Made by a program: the position numbers and the translations under genes. DNA of 64,000 nt from positions 5,346,001 through 5,410,000 of the forward strand of contig CP034537.1 of NCBI GenBank assembly GCA_004000515.1, given 5' to 3'. The DNA is from Pseudomonas poae (GTDB lineage: Bacteria; Pseudomonadota; Gammaproteobacteria; Pseudomonadales; Pseudomonadaceae). The notes below the pieces were generated by a model. It had not been told where the DNA came from. It saw only the letters and a program-made list of their open reading frames with translations, and searched no databases. Positions 11,614-21,974 of the stretch are shown in pieces (position 1 is the first letter of the stretch; each line of letters opens with the position of its first letter).

Positions 11614-12015
11614 TGGGTTGAGTTTGATCGACGCCAACACTTGCTTCTGCCCCATGCTGCACGGCACACCTTCGGGCTGCGCCCGCACCGCTTCGATCAC
11701 GCCCAGCAACTGCGCCTTGCTGTGGGCCAACTGCGCTTGCATCTGTTCGATCTGCTCGACCTTGCGCTCCAACGCCTCAATCAACTCCTCGCGCTTGTGC
11801 TCCCCCGGCGCCGGCATCAACGCCTTGAGTTCCTGCAGGGTGAAACCGGCCTGCTGCGCGCTCTGGATCAGCTGCAAAGTCTGCAACGCCTCCGTCGAGT
11901 AACGCCGATAACCGTTGGCCTGTCGCCCCACCTGGCTGATCAAGCCTTCGGCTTCATAAAACCGGATACGCGAGGCCGCCAACCCGCTCTGCTTCGCCAG
12001 CTCACCAATATTCAT
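11611..12015 (-). CDS. MerR-family transcriptional regulator
   Basis: This is a 134-aa regulator with an N-terminal winged helix-turn-helix (MNIGELAKQSGLAASRIRFY, then EGLI...R..NGYRRY), followed by a long dimerisation helix (residues about 75-110). The effector-binding tail is short, with a single Cys (VPCSMGQ), so it lacks the metal-binding cysteine set of the MerR/CueR type and the four-Cys cluster of SoxR. It is divergent from the flavin oxidoreductase at 12087, and the palindrome between them is its likely site. It therefore probably senses an electrophile or redox compound and controls the oxidoreductase; this is inference. Confidence 0.88.
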   Translation of the reverse strand: MNIGELAKQSGLAASRIRFYEAEGLISQVGRQANGYRRYSTEALQTLQLIQSAQQAGFTLQELKALMPAPGEHKREELIEALERKVEQIEQMQAQLAHSKAQLLGVIEAVRAQPEGVPCSMGQKQVLASIKLNP

Positions 12016-12027
12016 CGCAACGCCTGC

Positions 12028-12057
12028 TTGACATTAAAGTTAACTTTAAGCTTAGCC
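12028..12057 (+). promoter_or_regulatory. Divergent promoter with perfect 16-bp palindrome, likely MerR operator
   Basis: TTGACA at 12028-12033 is followed by the perfect palindrome TTAAAGTTAACTTTAA (12034-12049) and a -10-like TTAGCC at 12052-12057. The spacer is 18 bases or slightly more, with the palindrome inside it, which is how MerR-type operators are built. It lies between the merR-type gene and the oxidoreductase. Confidence 0.65.
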
Positions 12058-12086
12058 TGAGGCCTCCCCCGCTCAGGAGTCAACCC

Positions 12087-13318
12087 ATGTCACCCTTTGA
12101 AGCCTTGCAACTGCCCAATGGCCAAGTTCTTTCCAACCGCATCGCCAAAGCGGCGATGGAAGAGAACATGGCGGATGCGCAGCAAGCACCGTCCCGCGCA
12201 TTGAAGCAGCTGTACAAAGCCTGGGCTGACGGTGAGCCCGGCCTGTTGATCACCGGCAACGTGATGATTGATCGTCGCGCCATGACCGGCCCTGGCGGCG
12301 TAGCGCTTGAAGACGAGCAGCAATTGCAGCGTTTTCGCGAATGGGCCGATGTAACGAGGGGTAAACCCGTACACTTTTGGGTACAGCTCAGTCACCCAGG
12401 CCGCCAGACGCCTGCCAATTTGCGCCAGCAAGCCGTGGCACCTTCCGCGGTCGCCCTCGACCTGGGCGGCTTCTCAAAGATGTTTGCCAAGCCCAAAGCC
12501 ATGACCGAAGACGATATCCAGGACGTGATCCAGCGTTTCGCCACCAGCGCACGCCTGGCCGAAAAGGCCGGGTTTACCGGCGTACAGATCCACGGCGCGC
12601 ATGGTTACTTGCTCAGTCAGTTCCTCTCGCCGTTGAGCAACCAACGCACCGACCGCTGGGGTGGCTCCCTGGAAAACCGTGCGCGCTTGCTGCTGGAAGT
12701 GATCAAGGCCGTGCGCGCCAGCGTCAGCCCGTCGTTCTGCGTAGCGGTCAAGCTCAACTCGGCGGACTTCCAGCGCGGCGGTTTTGAAGAGGCCGATGCC
12801 CGCGCCGTGGTCGAGATGCTCAACCCATTGCCCATCGACTTGCTGGAATTGTCTGGCGGTAGTTACGAAGCGCCGGCCATGCAAGGCGACGCGCGGGACG
12901 GCCGTACATTGGCCCGCGAGGCCTACTTCCTGGAGTTTGCCAGCCAACTGGCGACCGTCGCCAAGATGCCGGTGATGGTCACCGGGGTATCCGCCGCCTG
13001 CCTGTCGTACAACAGGTGCTGGACAGCGGCGTCGCCATGGCCGGTATCGCCACGGCCCTGACCCTGGAGCCGCAATTGATCCAGCATTGGCGCGAGGGCC
13101 GCGACCCCAACCCACAACTCAAGCCCATCGACTGGAAGCGCAAACCCCTGGCCTCCCTCGCCGTGCTCGCCGTGGTGCGCTACCAGATGCGGCGACTCAG
13201 CCTTGGCCATTTACCCAAGGCCAGGGTTGCGCCGTGCGTGGCACTGGTGCGCGATCAATGGTTTATCGCCCGACGCACCCGCCAGTACCGCGCAGCCATG
13301 ACGCAATCTTCACATTAA
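12087..13318 (+). CDS. NADH:flavin oxidoreductase of the Old Yellow Enzyme family, one frameshift
   Basis: The protein is an FMN-dependent TIM-barrel oxidoreductase that reduces activated double bonds with NAD(P)H. Family signatures are AAMEENMAD near the start, the barrel motif GVQIHGAHGYLLSQFLSP (with the His pair region) and NQRTDRWGGSLENR. One G is missing from the G4 run at 12984-12987; restored, TGGIRRLPVVQQVLDSG follows, the FMN phosphate-binding end. Corrected length is 410 aa. The start MSPFEALQLPNGQ matches the family. It is divergent from the MerR-type gene and 77 bases upstream of poxB. Confidence 0.85.
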
Positions 13319-13395
13319 AGGCGGAGCATTCGCCGTGATCGAACTGTCCCCTATTGATCAGCAGTTTTTAACCTCACTGACGATTGGAGTTCTTC

Positions 13396-15119
13396 ATGGC
13401 GAAAATCAACCTGGCCCAGCAGCTGGCGACCACCCTTGAACAGGCGGGCATCAAGCGTATCTGGGGCCTGACCGGCGACAGCCTTAACGGCCTCACCGAC
13501 GCCTTGCGCACCATGGACAGCATCGAATGGATGCACCTGCGCCACGAGGAGGTCGCCGCGTTCGCCGCCGGTGCCGAAGCCGCCGCCACCGGCGAACTGA
13601 CGGTGTGTGCCGGCAGTTGCGGGCCGGGCAACCTGCACTTGATCAATGGCCTGTTCGACTGCCATCGCAACCATGTGCCGGTGCTGGCAATTGCCGCCCA
13701 GATTCCGTCCACCGAAATCGGCCTGAACTACTTCCAGGAAACTCACCCCCAAGAGCTGTTCAAGGAGTGCAGCCACTTCGTCGAACTGGTGACCAACCCA
13801 GAACAGATGCCCCACGTGCTGCACCGCGCCATGCGTTCGGCAATCCTCAATCGCGGCGTAGCGGTGGTGGTGATTCCAGGGGACGTATCGTTGCTGGAGG
13901 TTGAAGACAAGCTCAAGCCTTGGCCCACCCTGCACGCGCCACGCAGTTTGCCGGCGGAACAGGACCTGCTACGCCTCACCGAGCTTCTCGACAGCAGCCA
14001 GAAAGTCACGTTGCTGTGCGGCAGTGGCTGTGCCGGCGCCCATGACCAAGTGGTGGCCTTGGCCGATGCACTCGGCGCCCCTGTGGTGCACGCCCTGCGC
14101 GGCAAAGAACATGTGGAATGGGACAACCCGTTCGACGTGGGCATGACCGGCCTGATCGGTTTCAGCTCCGGCTATCACGCCATGCTCAACTGCGACACGC
14201 TGATCATGCTCGGCACAGACTTCCCTTACCGTCAGTTCTATCCCACCGACGCGAAGATCATCCAGGTCGACCGCAACCCGCAGGCCCTCGGGCGCCGTGC
14301 CACCCTTGACCTGGGAATCGCCGCCGATGTGGGCGAAACCATCGACGCCTTGCTCCCGCGCCTGACCCGCAAGACCGACCGCAGCTTCCTCGACACGTCA
14401 CTCAAGCATTACGAAAAAGCCCGCCAAGGCCTGGATGACCTGGCGCAACCGTCAAAGGCCAACCGGCCGATCCACCCCAGTACGTGGCGCGGCTGCTCAG
14501 TGAATTGGCGGACGATGATGCGATCTTCACCGCCGACGTGGGCTCGCCCACCGTGTGGGCCGCACGCTACTTGAAGATGAACGGCAAGCGCCGACTGATC
14601 GGCTCGTTCAACCACGGTTCAATGGCCAATGCCATGCCCCAGGCGATTGGCGCCCAGGCGGCGTTTCCCGGTCGGCAAGTGATCTCGATGTCCGGTGACG
14701 GTGGTTTTGCCATGTTGATGGGGGACTTCATTTCATTGGCGCAGTTGAAGTTGCCGGTGAAAGTCGTCGTATTCGATAACTCATCCCTGGGCTTTGTCGC
14801 CATGGAGATGAAAGCCGCAGGCTATCTGGACACCGGTACCGAACTGAAAAACCCGGACTTTGCGGCCATGTCCAATGCCATGGGCATCCTGGGGATTCGT
14901 GTGGAGCAATCCGAAGACCTGGAGCCCGCCCTGCGCCGCGCCTTGGAGCATGATGGCCCGGTGCTGGTGGACGTGGTGACCGCGACTCAGGAACTGGTGA
15001 TGCCGCCGACGATCAAGCTGGAGCAGGCCAAGGGGTTCAGCCTGTATATGCTCAAGGCGGTGATGAGTGGGCGCGGCGATGAAGTCATAGAACTAGCACG
15101 AACCAACTGGCTACGCTAA
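13396..15119 (+). CDS. poxB: Pyruvate dehydrogenase (quinone), thiamine-diphosphate dependent, one frameshift
   Basis: PoxB oxidises pyruvate to acetate and CO2 at the inner membrane and passes electrons to ubiquinone; it uses ThDP and FAD. The catalytic glutamate is in [15 protein letters not shown], the ThDP motif is [12 protein letters not shown]...VVFDNSSLG, and the last residues ([20 protein letters not shown]) match the membrane-binding C-terminal tail of E. coli PoxB, which supports the gene name. One C is missing from the C4 run at 14475-14478, between PIHP and [13 protein letters not shown]. Corrected length is 574 aa (E. coli 572). The start ATG has GGAG 9 bases upstream. Confidence 0.9.
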
Positions 15120-15124
15120 ACCAA

Positions 15125-15210
15125 TGTGGGAGCGGGCTTGCTCGCGAATGCGGAGTGTCAGTCGATGTATTTATCAACTGACAGATTGCATTCGCGAGCA
15201 AGCCTATCTC
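15125..15210. repeat. REP doublet (REPIN-like)
   Basis: The left arm tgtgggagcgggcttgctcg is mirrored by ttcgcgagcaagcc, with a nested pair tgtcagt / actgaca in the loop. The right arm is less complete than in the other elements. It lies between the convergent poxB and FMN reductase genes. Confidence 0.75.
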
Positions 15211-15219
15211 ATTGCCAAG

Positions 15220-15776
15220 TCAGGCTTTTTGCTTCGCTACCCACTGGCCATAGGCATCGATAAACGCCTGCAGGAACGGCCTGGTCTTTTCCGACACCTT
15301 GCCATTCTCGTCAAACACACTCCCCGCCCCACCCAGGTAAGCTTCCGGCTGCTGCATGCAGGGCACATCCAAGAACACCAACGACTGACGCAGATGGTGG
15401 TTGGCACCAAAACCACCGATGGCACCCGGCGACACGCTGATGATTGCCCCCGGCTTGCCGCTCCAGGCGCTTTTTTCCATAGGGGCGCGAACCCACGTCA
15501 ATGGCATTCTTCAAAGGTGCAGGCACCGAACGGTTGTATTCGGGAGTAACGAACAGCACCGCGTCGGATGAGCTCACTTGTTGACGGAAAGTACTGTAGG
15601 CTGCCGGCGGTGCACCTGCGTCGATGTCCTCGTTGTAGAGCGGCAAATCGCCAATTTCGACAATGTTCAACGTGAGGTTGGCAGGGGCCAGTTCGGCCAA
15701 TGCCAGGGCAACCTGCGGTTGATCGACTCTTTCTCAAGCTGCCAACCAGGACGGCAATCGTGTAGACCTTGCTCAT
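15220..15776 (-). CDS. NADPH-dependent FMN reductase (ChrR/azoreductase type), three frameshifts
   Basis: This flavodoxin-fold enzyme reduces FMN, quinones, chromate or azo dyes. The N-terminal FMN phosphate loop is VGSLRK(ES)INRKVA, the middle holds VLFVTPEYNRSVPAPLKNAIDV and the end SPGAIGGFGANHHLRQSLV. Three single-base errors break it: a missing G near 15743, a missing A near 15729 and an extra base in the T6 run near 15473-15478. Corrected length is 185 aa, normal for the family. All three lie at conserved positions, so error is more likely than decay. Confidence 0.83.
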
Positions 15777-16004
15777 GGAGGTTTTCCCGACGTCTGACTA
15801 AAGGAGCTAGTAGTTATAGAGTCTTCGCGGCGTGTTCACCAGAAGGTTTTGATTACCCTGTCGGCGTTTGCTTTACACCCATCCGCGTAGGACATCTCTT
15901 CAAGCATCAGCGAATAGTATTTTTTCCACGTAGGTAAACTACCCCGCTCCATGACGGTCTACAGAACCGCAAATCGAGTGATTATCTCCAGAGGTTCTAA
16001 ACAG

Positions 16005-16241
16005 ATGGCAGCAGTATTAGTCGGACAGTTTCATGCCAGAGACGCAGAAGGACGTGTGTATTCGGTGCATGAGTTCCAGGAATCCAACCCGGCGCAAGGC
16101 GACCTGGCTGGCTCGGCACCTACCACCACCTACAAGCTGGCCATTGGCGACCGTGTAGAGAAACTGGAAGGCGATGAGTTCAAGTTGATTCAGTCGGGCA
16201 CCATCCTCGTGCGCGAATCGCAAACTATCCTCGCGTCGTAA
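16005..16241 (+). CDS. Conserved hypothetical protein, 78 aa
   Basis: A small soluble protein begins MAAVLVGQFHARDAEGR after an agagg sequence 10 bases upstream. A longer in-frame reading to 15951 has no better ribosome-binding site. The sequence is acidic to neutral, with no signal peptide or membrane segment, and a possible all-beta pattern (TTTYKLAIGDRVEKLEGDEF). I do not recognise its function. Confidence 0.6.
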   Translation: MAAVLVGQFHARDAEGRVYSVHEFQESNPAQGDLAGSAPTTTYKLAIGDRVEKLEGDEFKLIQSGTILVRESQTILAS

Positions 16242-16303
16242 GATCTCGCCCTACCGACCTGCTCAGTCCTGGCCATTGATGGCATTGACTGGGCTGGGCG
16301 TGA

Positions 16304-16648
16304 TCAAGGACGACGTATCTCACTCACCTCGATCGCCTGCTCTCCCTCCACTGTCTTCAACGTCACCATCAAGCGTCCCCGCTCCCCCTCAACGGCATAC
16401 ATCGAACGCGTGTAGCCCGCCGAGCTGTAGCTGGGGTGTGCAACGACCTGCCTGACCAACGCCACTTCCAGCACCGCGCCTACTTGCGCGCCGACCTGTT
16501 CTTGCGAGCGGATGAAGGCTTCAAGCGCCAGGGTTTCGGGCGTTGTGTCGTCATGATTATTGAAGAGATAAGCAGCCACACACCCCACGGTCACCAGGAC
16601 CGCAAATTGCTTGGCCGTTACCCCAAAACGTAGCGAGGGTAGAGGCAT
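16304..16648 (-). CDS. Conserved hypothetical membrane-anchored protein, 114 aa
   Basis: One N-terminal membrane segment (FAVLVTVGCVAAYLF) is followed by a soluble domain of about 80 residues with an alpha/beta pattern (EALEAFIRSQEQVGAQVGAV ... GRLMVTLKTVEGEQ). The layout resembles small Coa1-like domains, but I would not name it. Its upstream neighbour on the same strand is the pseudopilin-like gene, 105 bases away. Confidence 0.5.
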   Translation of the reverse strand: MPLPSLRFGVTAKQFAVLVTVGCVAAYLFNNHDDTTPETLALEAFIRSQEQVGAQVGAVLEVALVRQVVAHPSYSSAGYTRSMYAVEGERGRLMVTLKTVEGEQAIEVSEIRRP

Positions 16649-16752
16649 ATGAGACCAGACCTGTTTTTGTTGTATGTGCCAGGGGACCGGCTTTGGTCAT
16701 TGATGATCAGAACGAGCCATTCTAATCAGGTCGATGGGTAATGCCAGATTAT

Positions 16753-17201
16753 TCAGTGGTCGCCGTAGGTAATATCCTTGTTAACCCCGACGCCACCCAA
16801 GGTACGGTCTTTGCCGAACGAAAACAGGTCAAAGGGCGTCTGGGCCTGGGTTGGCGGGTAGTGGTACTGATAGGCAACCCCCATGGGTCGGTCAACAAGT
16901 CGTCGCTGGCGTAGGGGCCCTTCCATCGCGTCTCGCCGGTGGGCTGCGTGATCAAAGCGTCCAACCCCTCATCGTCGCGGGGATAGCGGCCAGTATCCTG
17001 GTGAAACTGCTCGACCGCCTTGCCCAGTTCCGCCACTTGGGCCTTGGCCGTGGCAATTTCCGCCAGGGCCACATCGCCGAACAGGCGCGGCCCCACTGCC
17101 ACGGCCAGCAGCCCGACAATGACCAATGCCACCAGTACCGCCCAACGGGTAAAGCCACGTTGGGCGTGCACATTGCCAGTTATTGCGGTTTTACCGGGCA
17201 T
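16753..17201 (-). CDS. Orphan GspG-like pseudopilin, one frameshift
   Basis: The protein has the prepilin leader and helix QRGFTRWAVLVALVIVGLLA and, after it, the GspG core: AKAQVAELGKAVEQFHQDTGRYP, EGLDALITQPTGETRWKGPY, and DPWG followed by YQYHYPPTQ. One G is missing near 16882-16886 (after DPWG), and restoring it gives 149 aa ending at the TGA at 16753-16755. The ATG at 17201 has aggaag upstream. The usual Glu at +5 of the mature pilin is absent (Trp-Ala stands there), which is unusual for a major pseudopilin. No other type II secretion genes are nearby. Confidence 0.75.
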
Positions 17202-17359
17202 CAATGGGCTTCCTTAATGGGCGTCGGGTGACACGCTATTGATATCACCCGTGCGTTGCAACTGTGCTGCAGGGTTAACCGTAGACGACCTCGATGATCA
17301 CGCGCGCTGTTTTTCTCCCACCCATTGAATCCCCGACGCGCGCCCCCTAGACTCCGGCG

Positions 17360-18274
17360 ATGCGTTTACGTCATATCGAAGTGATTCAGGCCATCTTGCA
17401 GACCGGACACCTCGGCACGGCCGCCGAATGGTTGCAATTGCCCGTGGGCGATGTAGAGGTTGTGCTCAAGGACGCCGAGCAACAGCTTGGTTTCATGTTG
17501 TTTGCCAGTGTGCGCGGGCGTTTGCAGGCCACCCGGGAAACCCTGGAGCTGCAAGCCGAAATGGCCCATGTGTACGAAGCACTGGAGCCGGTGCAACGCT
17601 TGGCCAGCCGCTTGAAACACCATCACGCCCCCACCCTGCGCGTGCTCTGCACCCCTCCCCTGGCCAATCAATTGCTGCCGCAGAGTATCGCGGTGCTGCG
17701 CCGACGCTTCCAGGACACCCCGTGCAACCTGTCGAGCCAGCCGACTCGGGAAATCGTCAGGAGCCTGCTGCTGCACGAAGCCGAGGTAGGCCTGAGCCTG
17801 CATGACCCAGAGCACCCGCAAATCCACAGCAGCGTGCTGGCCCAAGGCAAGTTGCAACTGCTCGCCCCCCACGGCTGGCTCAAGCCCAAGCAAAAGTACA
17901 TTGCACTGCAGGACCTGGCCGGCCAATCGATGATCGGCCTGGAAGGCCAGGACCCGCTGAGCCGCCTGCTGGACGCCAAGCTGCAAGCCCTGCGCCCGCT
18001 GCCGGTGGTGCAGACACGCGTACAAACCTACCAGATGATGCGCAGCATGGTGGAAGCGGGTGAAGGCTTGGCGATTGTCGACCCATTCACTGCATTCGGT
18101 GCTCGGGAGGCCGGGCTGGATGCGTGCCCGGTATCGCCACCGATCATGGTCAGCCTGTATGCGCTGACCCTCAAGGAGGGCGCAGGCGCCCCGGCGCTGA
18201 ATGCGCTGCTGGAGATTGTCACGCAAAAGCCGAAGGCCTGCTGGCGGGTTAAGGCTGATCGACTTCGGTCTTGA
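17360..18274 (+). CDS. LysR-family transcriptional regulator
   Basis: A 304-aa protein with the LysR layout: an N-terminal helix-turn-helix (MRLRHIEVIQAILQTGHLGTAAEWL) and a periplasmic-binding-protein-like effector domain (TLRVLCTPPLANQLLPQSI onwards). The recognition helix is less canonical than usual (LPVGDVEVVLKDAEQQLG instead of a Q-PAVS.QI pattern). It converges with the GNAT gene, overlapping by 26 bases, and is divergent from the pseudopilin. The target is unknown. Confidence 0.82.
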   Translation: MRLRHIEVIQAILQTGHLGTAAEWLQLPVGDVEVVLKDAEQQLGFMLFASVRGRLQATRETLELQAEMAHVYEALEPVQRLASRLKHHHAPTLRVLCTPPLANQLLPQSIAVLRRRFQDTPCNLSSQPTREIVRSLLLHEAEVGLSLHDPEHPQIHSSVLAQGKLQLLAPHGWLKPKQKYIALQDLAGQSMIGLEGQDPLSRLLDAKLQALRPLPVVQTRVQTYQMMRSMVEAGEGLAIVDPFTAFGAREAGLDACPVSPPIMVSLYALTLKEGAGAPALNALLEIVTQKPKACWRVKADRLRS

Positions 18275-18830
18275 ACAGTCGGTACCAGAAAACCGCCACT
18301 TCACGGGTTTGCGGGTCAATACCGCGATAGCGCAAGTGGTCGACGCCGCCCATCACATAACCGCAACGCTCATACAGACGGCAGGCCCCCAGGTTGTTGT
18401 TCTGGGTTTCCAGCATCATGCCCGGCAGGTTCTTCTTGCGGCTCCAGAACTGCGCCACATCCAGCAAGGCCTTGGCCACGCCGTGACGGCGCGCAGGCAA
18501 GGCCACTGCCAGCTCATCGACATGGGCAAAACCGTTCCAGTTGGTGCTGACCACGATATGCCCCACCGGCTGATCGTCCAGGTAGGCCATGAAAATCGCG
18601 CTATCCGGCGCATCGCGAAAACTGGCGAACTCCTCAGGGTCGATCCCATAGCACTTGCGGTACGGCAGGATGCGCTCCACAGGCCATTGATCGACCCGCT
18701 TGCCCATCTGCGGCTCGCCGTAGGCGCTGACCTCAAAACTGAAATCATTGCCCCACACGTAGGCGTCAAAGCCCTCGTCGGCGACCCGTACACTGAGCCC
18801 CGGATACTTCGGGTTCATAACAGCTTGCAT
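18249..18830 (-). CDS. GNAT-family N-acetyltransferase
   Basis: The protein carries the acetyl-CoA-binding core of GNAT enzymes: HVDELAVALPARRHGVAKALLD (motif A) followed by ETQNNNLGACRLYERCGYVMGG (motif B). The start at 18830 (MQAVMNPKYPGLSVRV) is chosen because an aagga sequence, overlapping the ldcA stop, lies 6 bases upstream; this also shows coupling to ldcA. It could act on a polyamine or amine made by LdcA, but that is inference from position only. Confidence 0.85.
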   Translation of the reverse strand: MQAVMNPKYPGLSVRVADEGFDAYVWGNDFSFEVSAYGEPQMGKRVDQWPVERILPYRKCYGIDPEEFASFRDAPDSAIFMAYLDDQPVGHIVVSTNWNGFAHVDELAVALPARRHGVAKALLDVAQFWSRKKNLPGMMLETQNNNLGACRLYERCGYVMGGVDHLRYRGIDPQTREVAVFWYRLFKTEVDQP

Positions 18831-18838
18831 AACCATCC

Positions 18839-21093
18839 TTAACCCTTGATGCAATCGACGGTGTAACAACGACCACTGCCGTCATCTTCGTGTTGCAACC
18901 CATGCACGTCAGCGACGAACCCAGGAAAACTACTATCGAACGTCCGGGCAAAAGCCAGGTAGTCAATGATCGAACGTGTCGACTCGGTAAAGCGCTCACC
19001 CGGCATGATCAATGGGATACCGGGCGGATAAGGTACCAGCATCACGGCTGCGACACGCCCTGGCAAGGCATCGATGGACACCGCCTCGACCTCGCCTCGC
19101 ACCAACTGGTCGTAGGCATCGGCCGGTTTCATCGCGATCTCCGGCAATACGGTGTACATGCGCTTGAGGTGCTTGGCCGTGGCATTGCTGCGGTAACAGC
19201 TGTGCAGTTGGTTGCACAGGTCGCGCAAACCCAGGCCTTGATAACGCACCGGCCCCTGCGCAAATACCGACGGTAAGCAACTGGCCAAGCTGACATTGGC
19301 GTCGTAGCTGCGCTTGAACTCCAGCAGTTCGGTGAGCAAGGTACTCCATTTGCCCTTGGTGATGCCCATGGAAAACAGCACCAGGAAGGAATACAGCCCG
19401 GTCTTTTCCACCACCAGCCCACGCTCCCAGAGGAATTTACTGACCACTGCGGCGGGAATTCCGCACTCACTCAAGGCGCCGCCAGCGTTGAGACCGGGCA
19501 TCACCAGGGTCACTTTGATCGGGTCCAACAGCACGTAGTCTTCGGCCACATCGCCGAAGCCATGCCAGTCATCTTGCGGGTGCAACAGCCAATCGGCAGT
19601 GGCCACACGATCGATGCCAGCCACTGACGGCGGCTGCCAGATGGAGAACCACCAGTCTTCAGCGGCGATGTGCTGGCGCAGGTTGGCCAGGGCGCGGCGA
19701 AAGCTCAAGGCTTCATCGAACATTTCCTGCAACAACGAGCGACCTGCCGGGCCTTCCATCATTGCCGAGGCCACATCCAAAGAGGCAATGATGCTGTACT
19801 GCGGCGAGGTGGAGATATGCATCATGAACGCTTCGTTGAAGCGGTCCCGATCGAGCTGGCGCGCGCCGCCGTCCTGCACATGGATCATTGAAGCCTGGCT
19901 GAATGCCGCCAGCAATTTGTGCGTGGAGTGCGTGGTGAACACCAGCGGGCTGTCCGGGGTACGTGAAGTCCCCATGCCGTAGCGCCCGGCAAAGAACTCG
20001 TGAAACGCCGCGTAGGCGTACCAGGCTTCGTCGAAGTGCAACACCTCGACACTGTTGCCCAATTGCTGCTTGATCAGTTCTGCGTTGTAGCACAGGCCGT
20101 CGTAGGTGGAGTTGGTGACCACCGCCATCTTCACTTTCGGCGGGCGGCCTCGGGTCAGGGGCTGGCGTCGATTTTGGCGCGGATCGACTCGGGGCTGAAT
20201 TCGCTCAAGGGAATCGGGCCGATAATCCCCAGTTCGTTACGCTCGGGGCACAGGTACAGCGGGATGGCGCCGCTCATGATGATCGAATGCAATACCGACT
20301 TGTGGCAATTGCGGTCGACCAATACCAGGTCGTCGCGGGCGACCATCGAGTGCCACACGATCTTGTTGGCGGTGGAGGTGCCGTTGATGACAAAGAACGT
20401 GTGGTCGGCGCCGAAGTTGCGCGCGGCACGGGCTTCGGCTTCGGCAAGCGGCCCGGTGTGATCGAGCAGCGAGCCCAGCTCGGGCACCGAGACAGACAAG
20501 TCCGAGCGCAGGGTATTTTCCCCAAAGAACTGGTGAAACGCCTGCCCCACCGGGCTTTTGCGATAGGCTACGCCGCCGCCATGGCCGGGCGTGTGCCAGG
20601 AATAGTTGGAGTCGGCGGTGTGCTGCACCAGGGCCTTGAAGAACGGCGGCAGCAGGCCATCCAGGTAGGTGCGGGCTGCGCGCGCCACTTGCCGGGCCAG
20701 AAAGGGAACAGTGTCTTCAAATAAATAGAGAATGCCGCGCAACTGGTTGAGCTCGCTCATGGCATCGGCCGGCGCGTTCTCCAGGGTGACTTGCTCGCCC
20801 AGGGCAAAGATCGGCAGGCTGGGCGCCCTAAGCCGTGCCAGGCGGATCAGTTCGACCATGTTTTGCAGCAGGTGGGTATTTTCGCCGGCGCCTTCGGCTG
20901 CAATCAGCATACACGCCAGGCCGTGATGGGTTGAGGCCACCAGCCGGCCTTCAGCGTAGTCCACGGCAGAAAAGATACTGAAGCCCTCTTGTTCCAACTC
21001 CCGGGCAATGCCTCGAACCCGATCACCGGCGACGGTGTCGGCCTTGATGTCGCGGTGCACGATCAGAACGGGGAACTTCAGGTCTTTGTACAT
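18839..21093 (-). CDS. ldcA: Lysine decarboxylase of the Orn/Lys/Arg family, one frameshift
   Basis: LdcA decarboxylates L-lysine to cadaverine with PLP; in P. aeruginosa it serves lysine breakdown. The wing domain is MYKDLKFPVLIVHRDIKAD, the PLP domain holds SWHTPGHGGGVAYRKSPVG and GADHTFFVINGTSTANK, and the Schiff-base lysine is in STHSTHKLLAAF near residue 392. One C is missing (G4 run at 20158-20161 on the plus strand), between KIDASP and LTRGRPPKVKMAVV. Corrected length is 751 aa, matching what I recall for PA1818. Lys versus Arg specificity is inferred from that match and the neighbourhood. Confidence 0.9.
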
Positions 21094-21227
21094 GAGTGCG
21101 TTCAGTCCTGAGGGCTATGCACTCAAGGGTAGAAGCTGGGCGGCGATGATGCGAATGAAGATTTGACTGGCGATGAAGATCAAACGGTGGGGCAAGCCCC
21201 ACCTGCATTTAATTGCACTCGGCTGGA

Positions 21228-21974
21228 TTACTGCTCGGTCAACTGAGACCACAACGCCGGCGCACCCGCCGACTTGGCAATCGCCTCCAACCGCGCCGCG
21301 TGCTCAAGCATATCCTGCTCGCTGGCGCGGATAATGACGCTCGGCTTGCGATCCGCCGGCAGGCGGCGGATTTCCGAAGGTCGGTTGCCCGAGCCTTCCG
21401 CCGAGCCGCTGCCATCGGAAGCGTTACCGGCCAGGGACAGGCTGGTCTGGCCACCGGTCATGGTCAGGTAGACGTCGGCGAGAATCTCGGAGTCGAGCAA
21501 GGCGCCGTGCAGTTCACGGCCGGAGTTGTCGACGCCATAACGTTTGCACAAGGCATCGAGGCTGTTGCGCTGGCCCGGGTGACGCTCACGGGCCATCATC
21601 AAGGTGTCGAGGATCGAACAGTGCTGGGAAATATCCGCACGGTCCGCCTGCCCCATCAGGGCAAATTCGTTGTTGATGAAGCCGACGTCGAACGCCGCGT
21701 TGTGGATGATCAACTGGGCGCCGTTGATGAATTCGAAGAACTCGTCGGCCACCTCGGCAAAACGTGGCTTGCCCTTGAGGAATTCGTCGGTAATGCCGTG
21801 GACGCCAATCGCGCCTTCGTCGCTGTCCCGATCGGGTTGCAGGTACACGTGGAAGTGGCGACCCGTGAGGCGTCGACCCATGAGCTCGACACAGCCGATT
21901 TCGATGATCCGGTGGCCATCGGTCACCGGCATGCCGGTGGTTTCGGTATCGAGTACAACAGATCGGATGGCCAT
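21228..21974 (-). CDS. dnaQ: DNA polymerase III epsilon subunit (3'-5' proofreading exonuclease)
   Basis: DnaQ corrects errors made by the replicase. The DEDDh exonuclease motifs are present: DTETTG (Exo I, residues 9-14), IIHNAAFDVGFIN (Exo II) and HGALLDSEILADVYL (Exo III with the catalytic His). QTSLSL after the nuclease domain is the beta-clamp-binding motif, followed by a linker and a C-terminal segment for the alpha subunit. The length of 248 aa is normal and the gene is intact. Confidence 0.96.
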   Translation of the reverse strand: MAIRSVVLDTETTGMPVTDGHRIIEIGCVELMGRRLTGRHFHVYLQPDRDSDEGAIGVHGITDEFLKGKPRFAEVADEFFEFINGAQLIIHNAAFDVGFINNEFALMGQADRADISQHCSILDTLMMARERHPGQRNSLDALCKRYGVDNSGRELHGALLDSEILADVYLTMTGGQTSLSLAGNASDGSGSAEGSGNRPSEIRRLPADRKPSVIIRASEQDMLEHAARLEAIAKSAGAPALWSQLTEQ

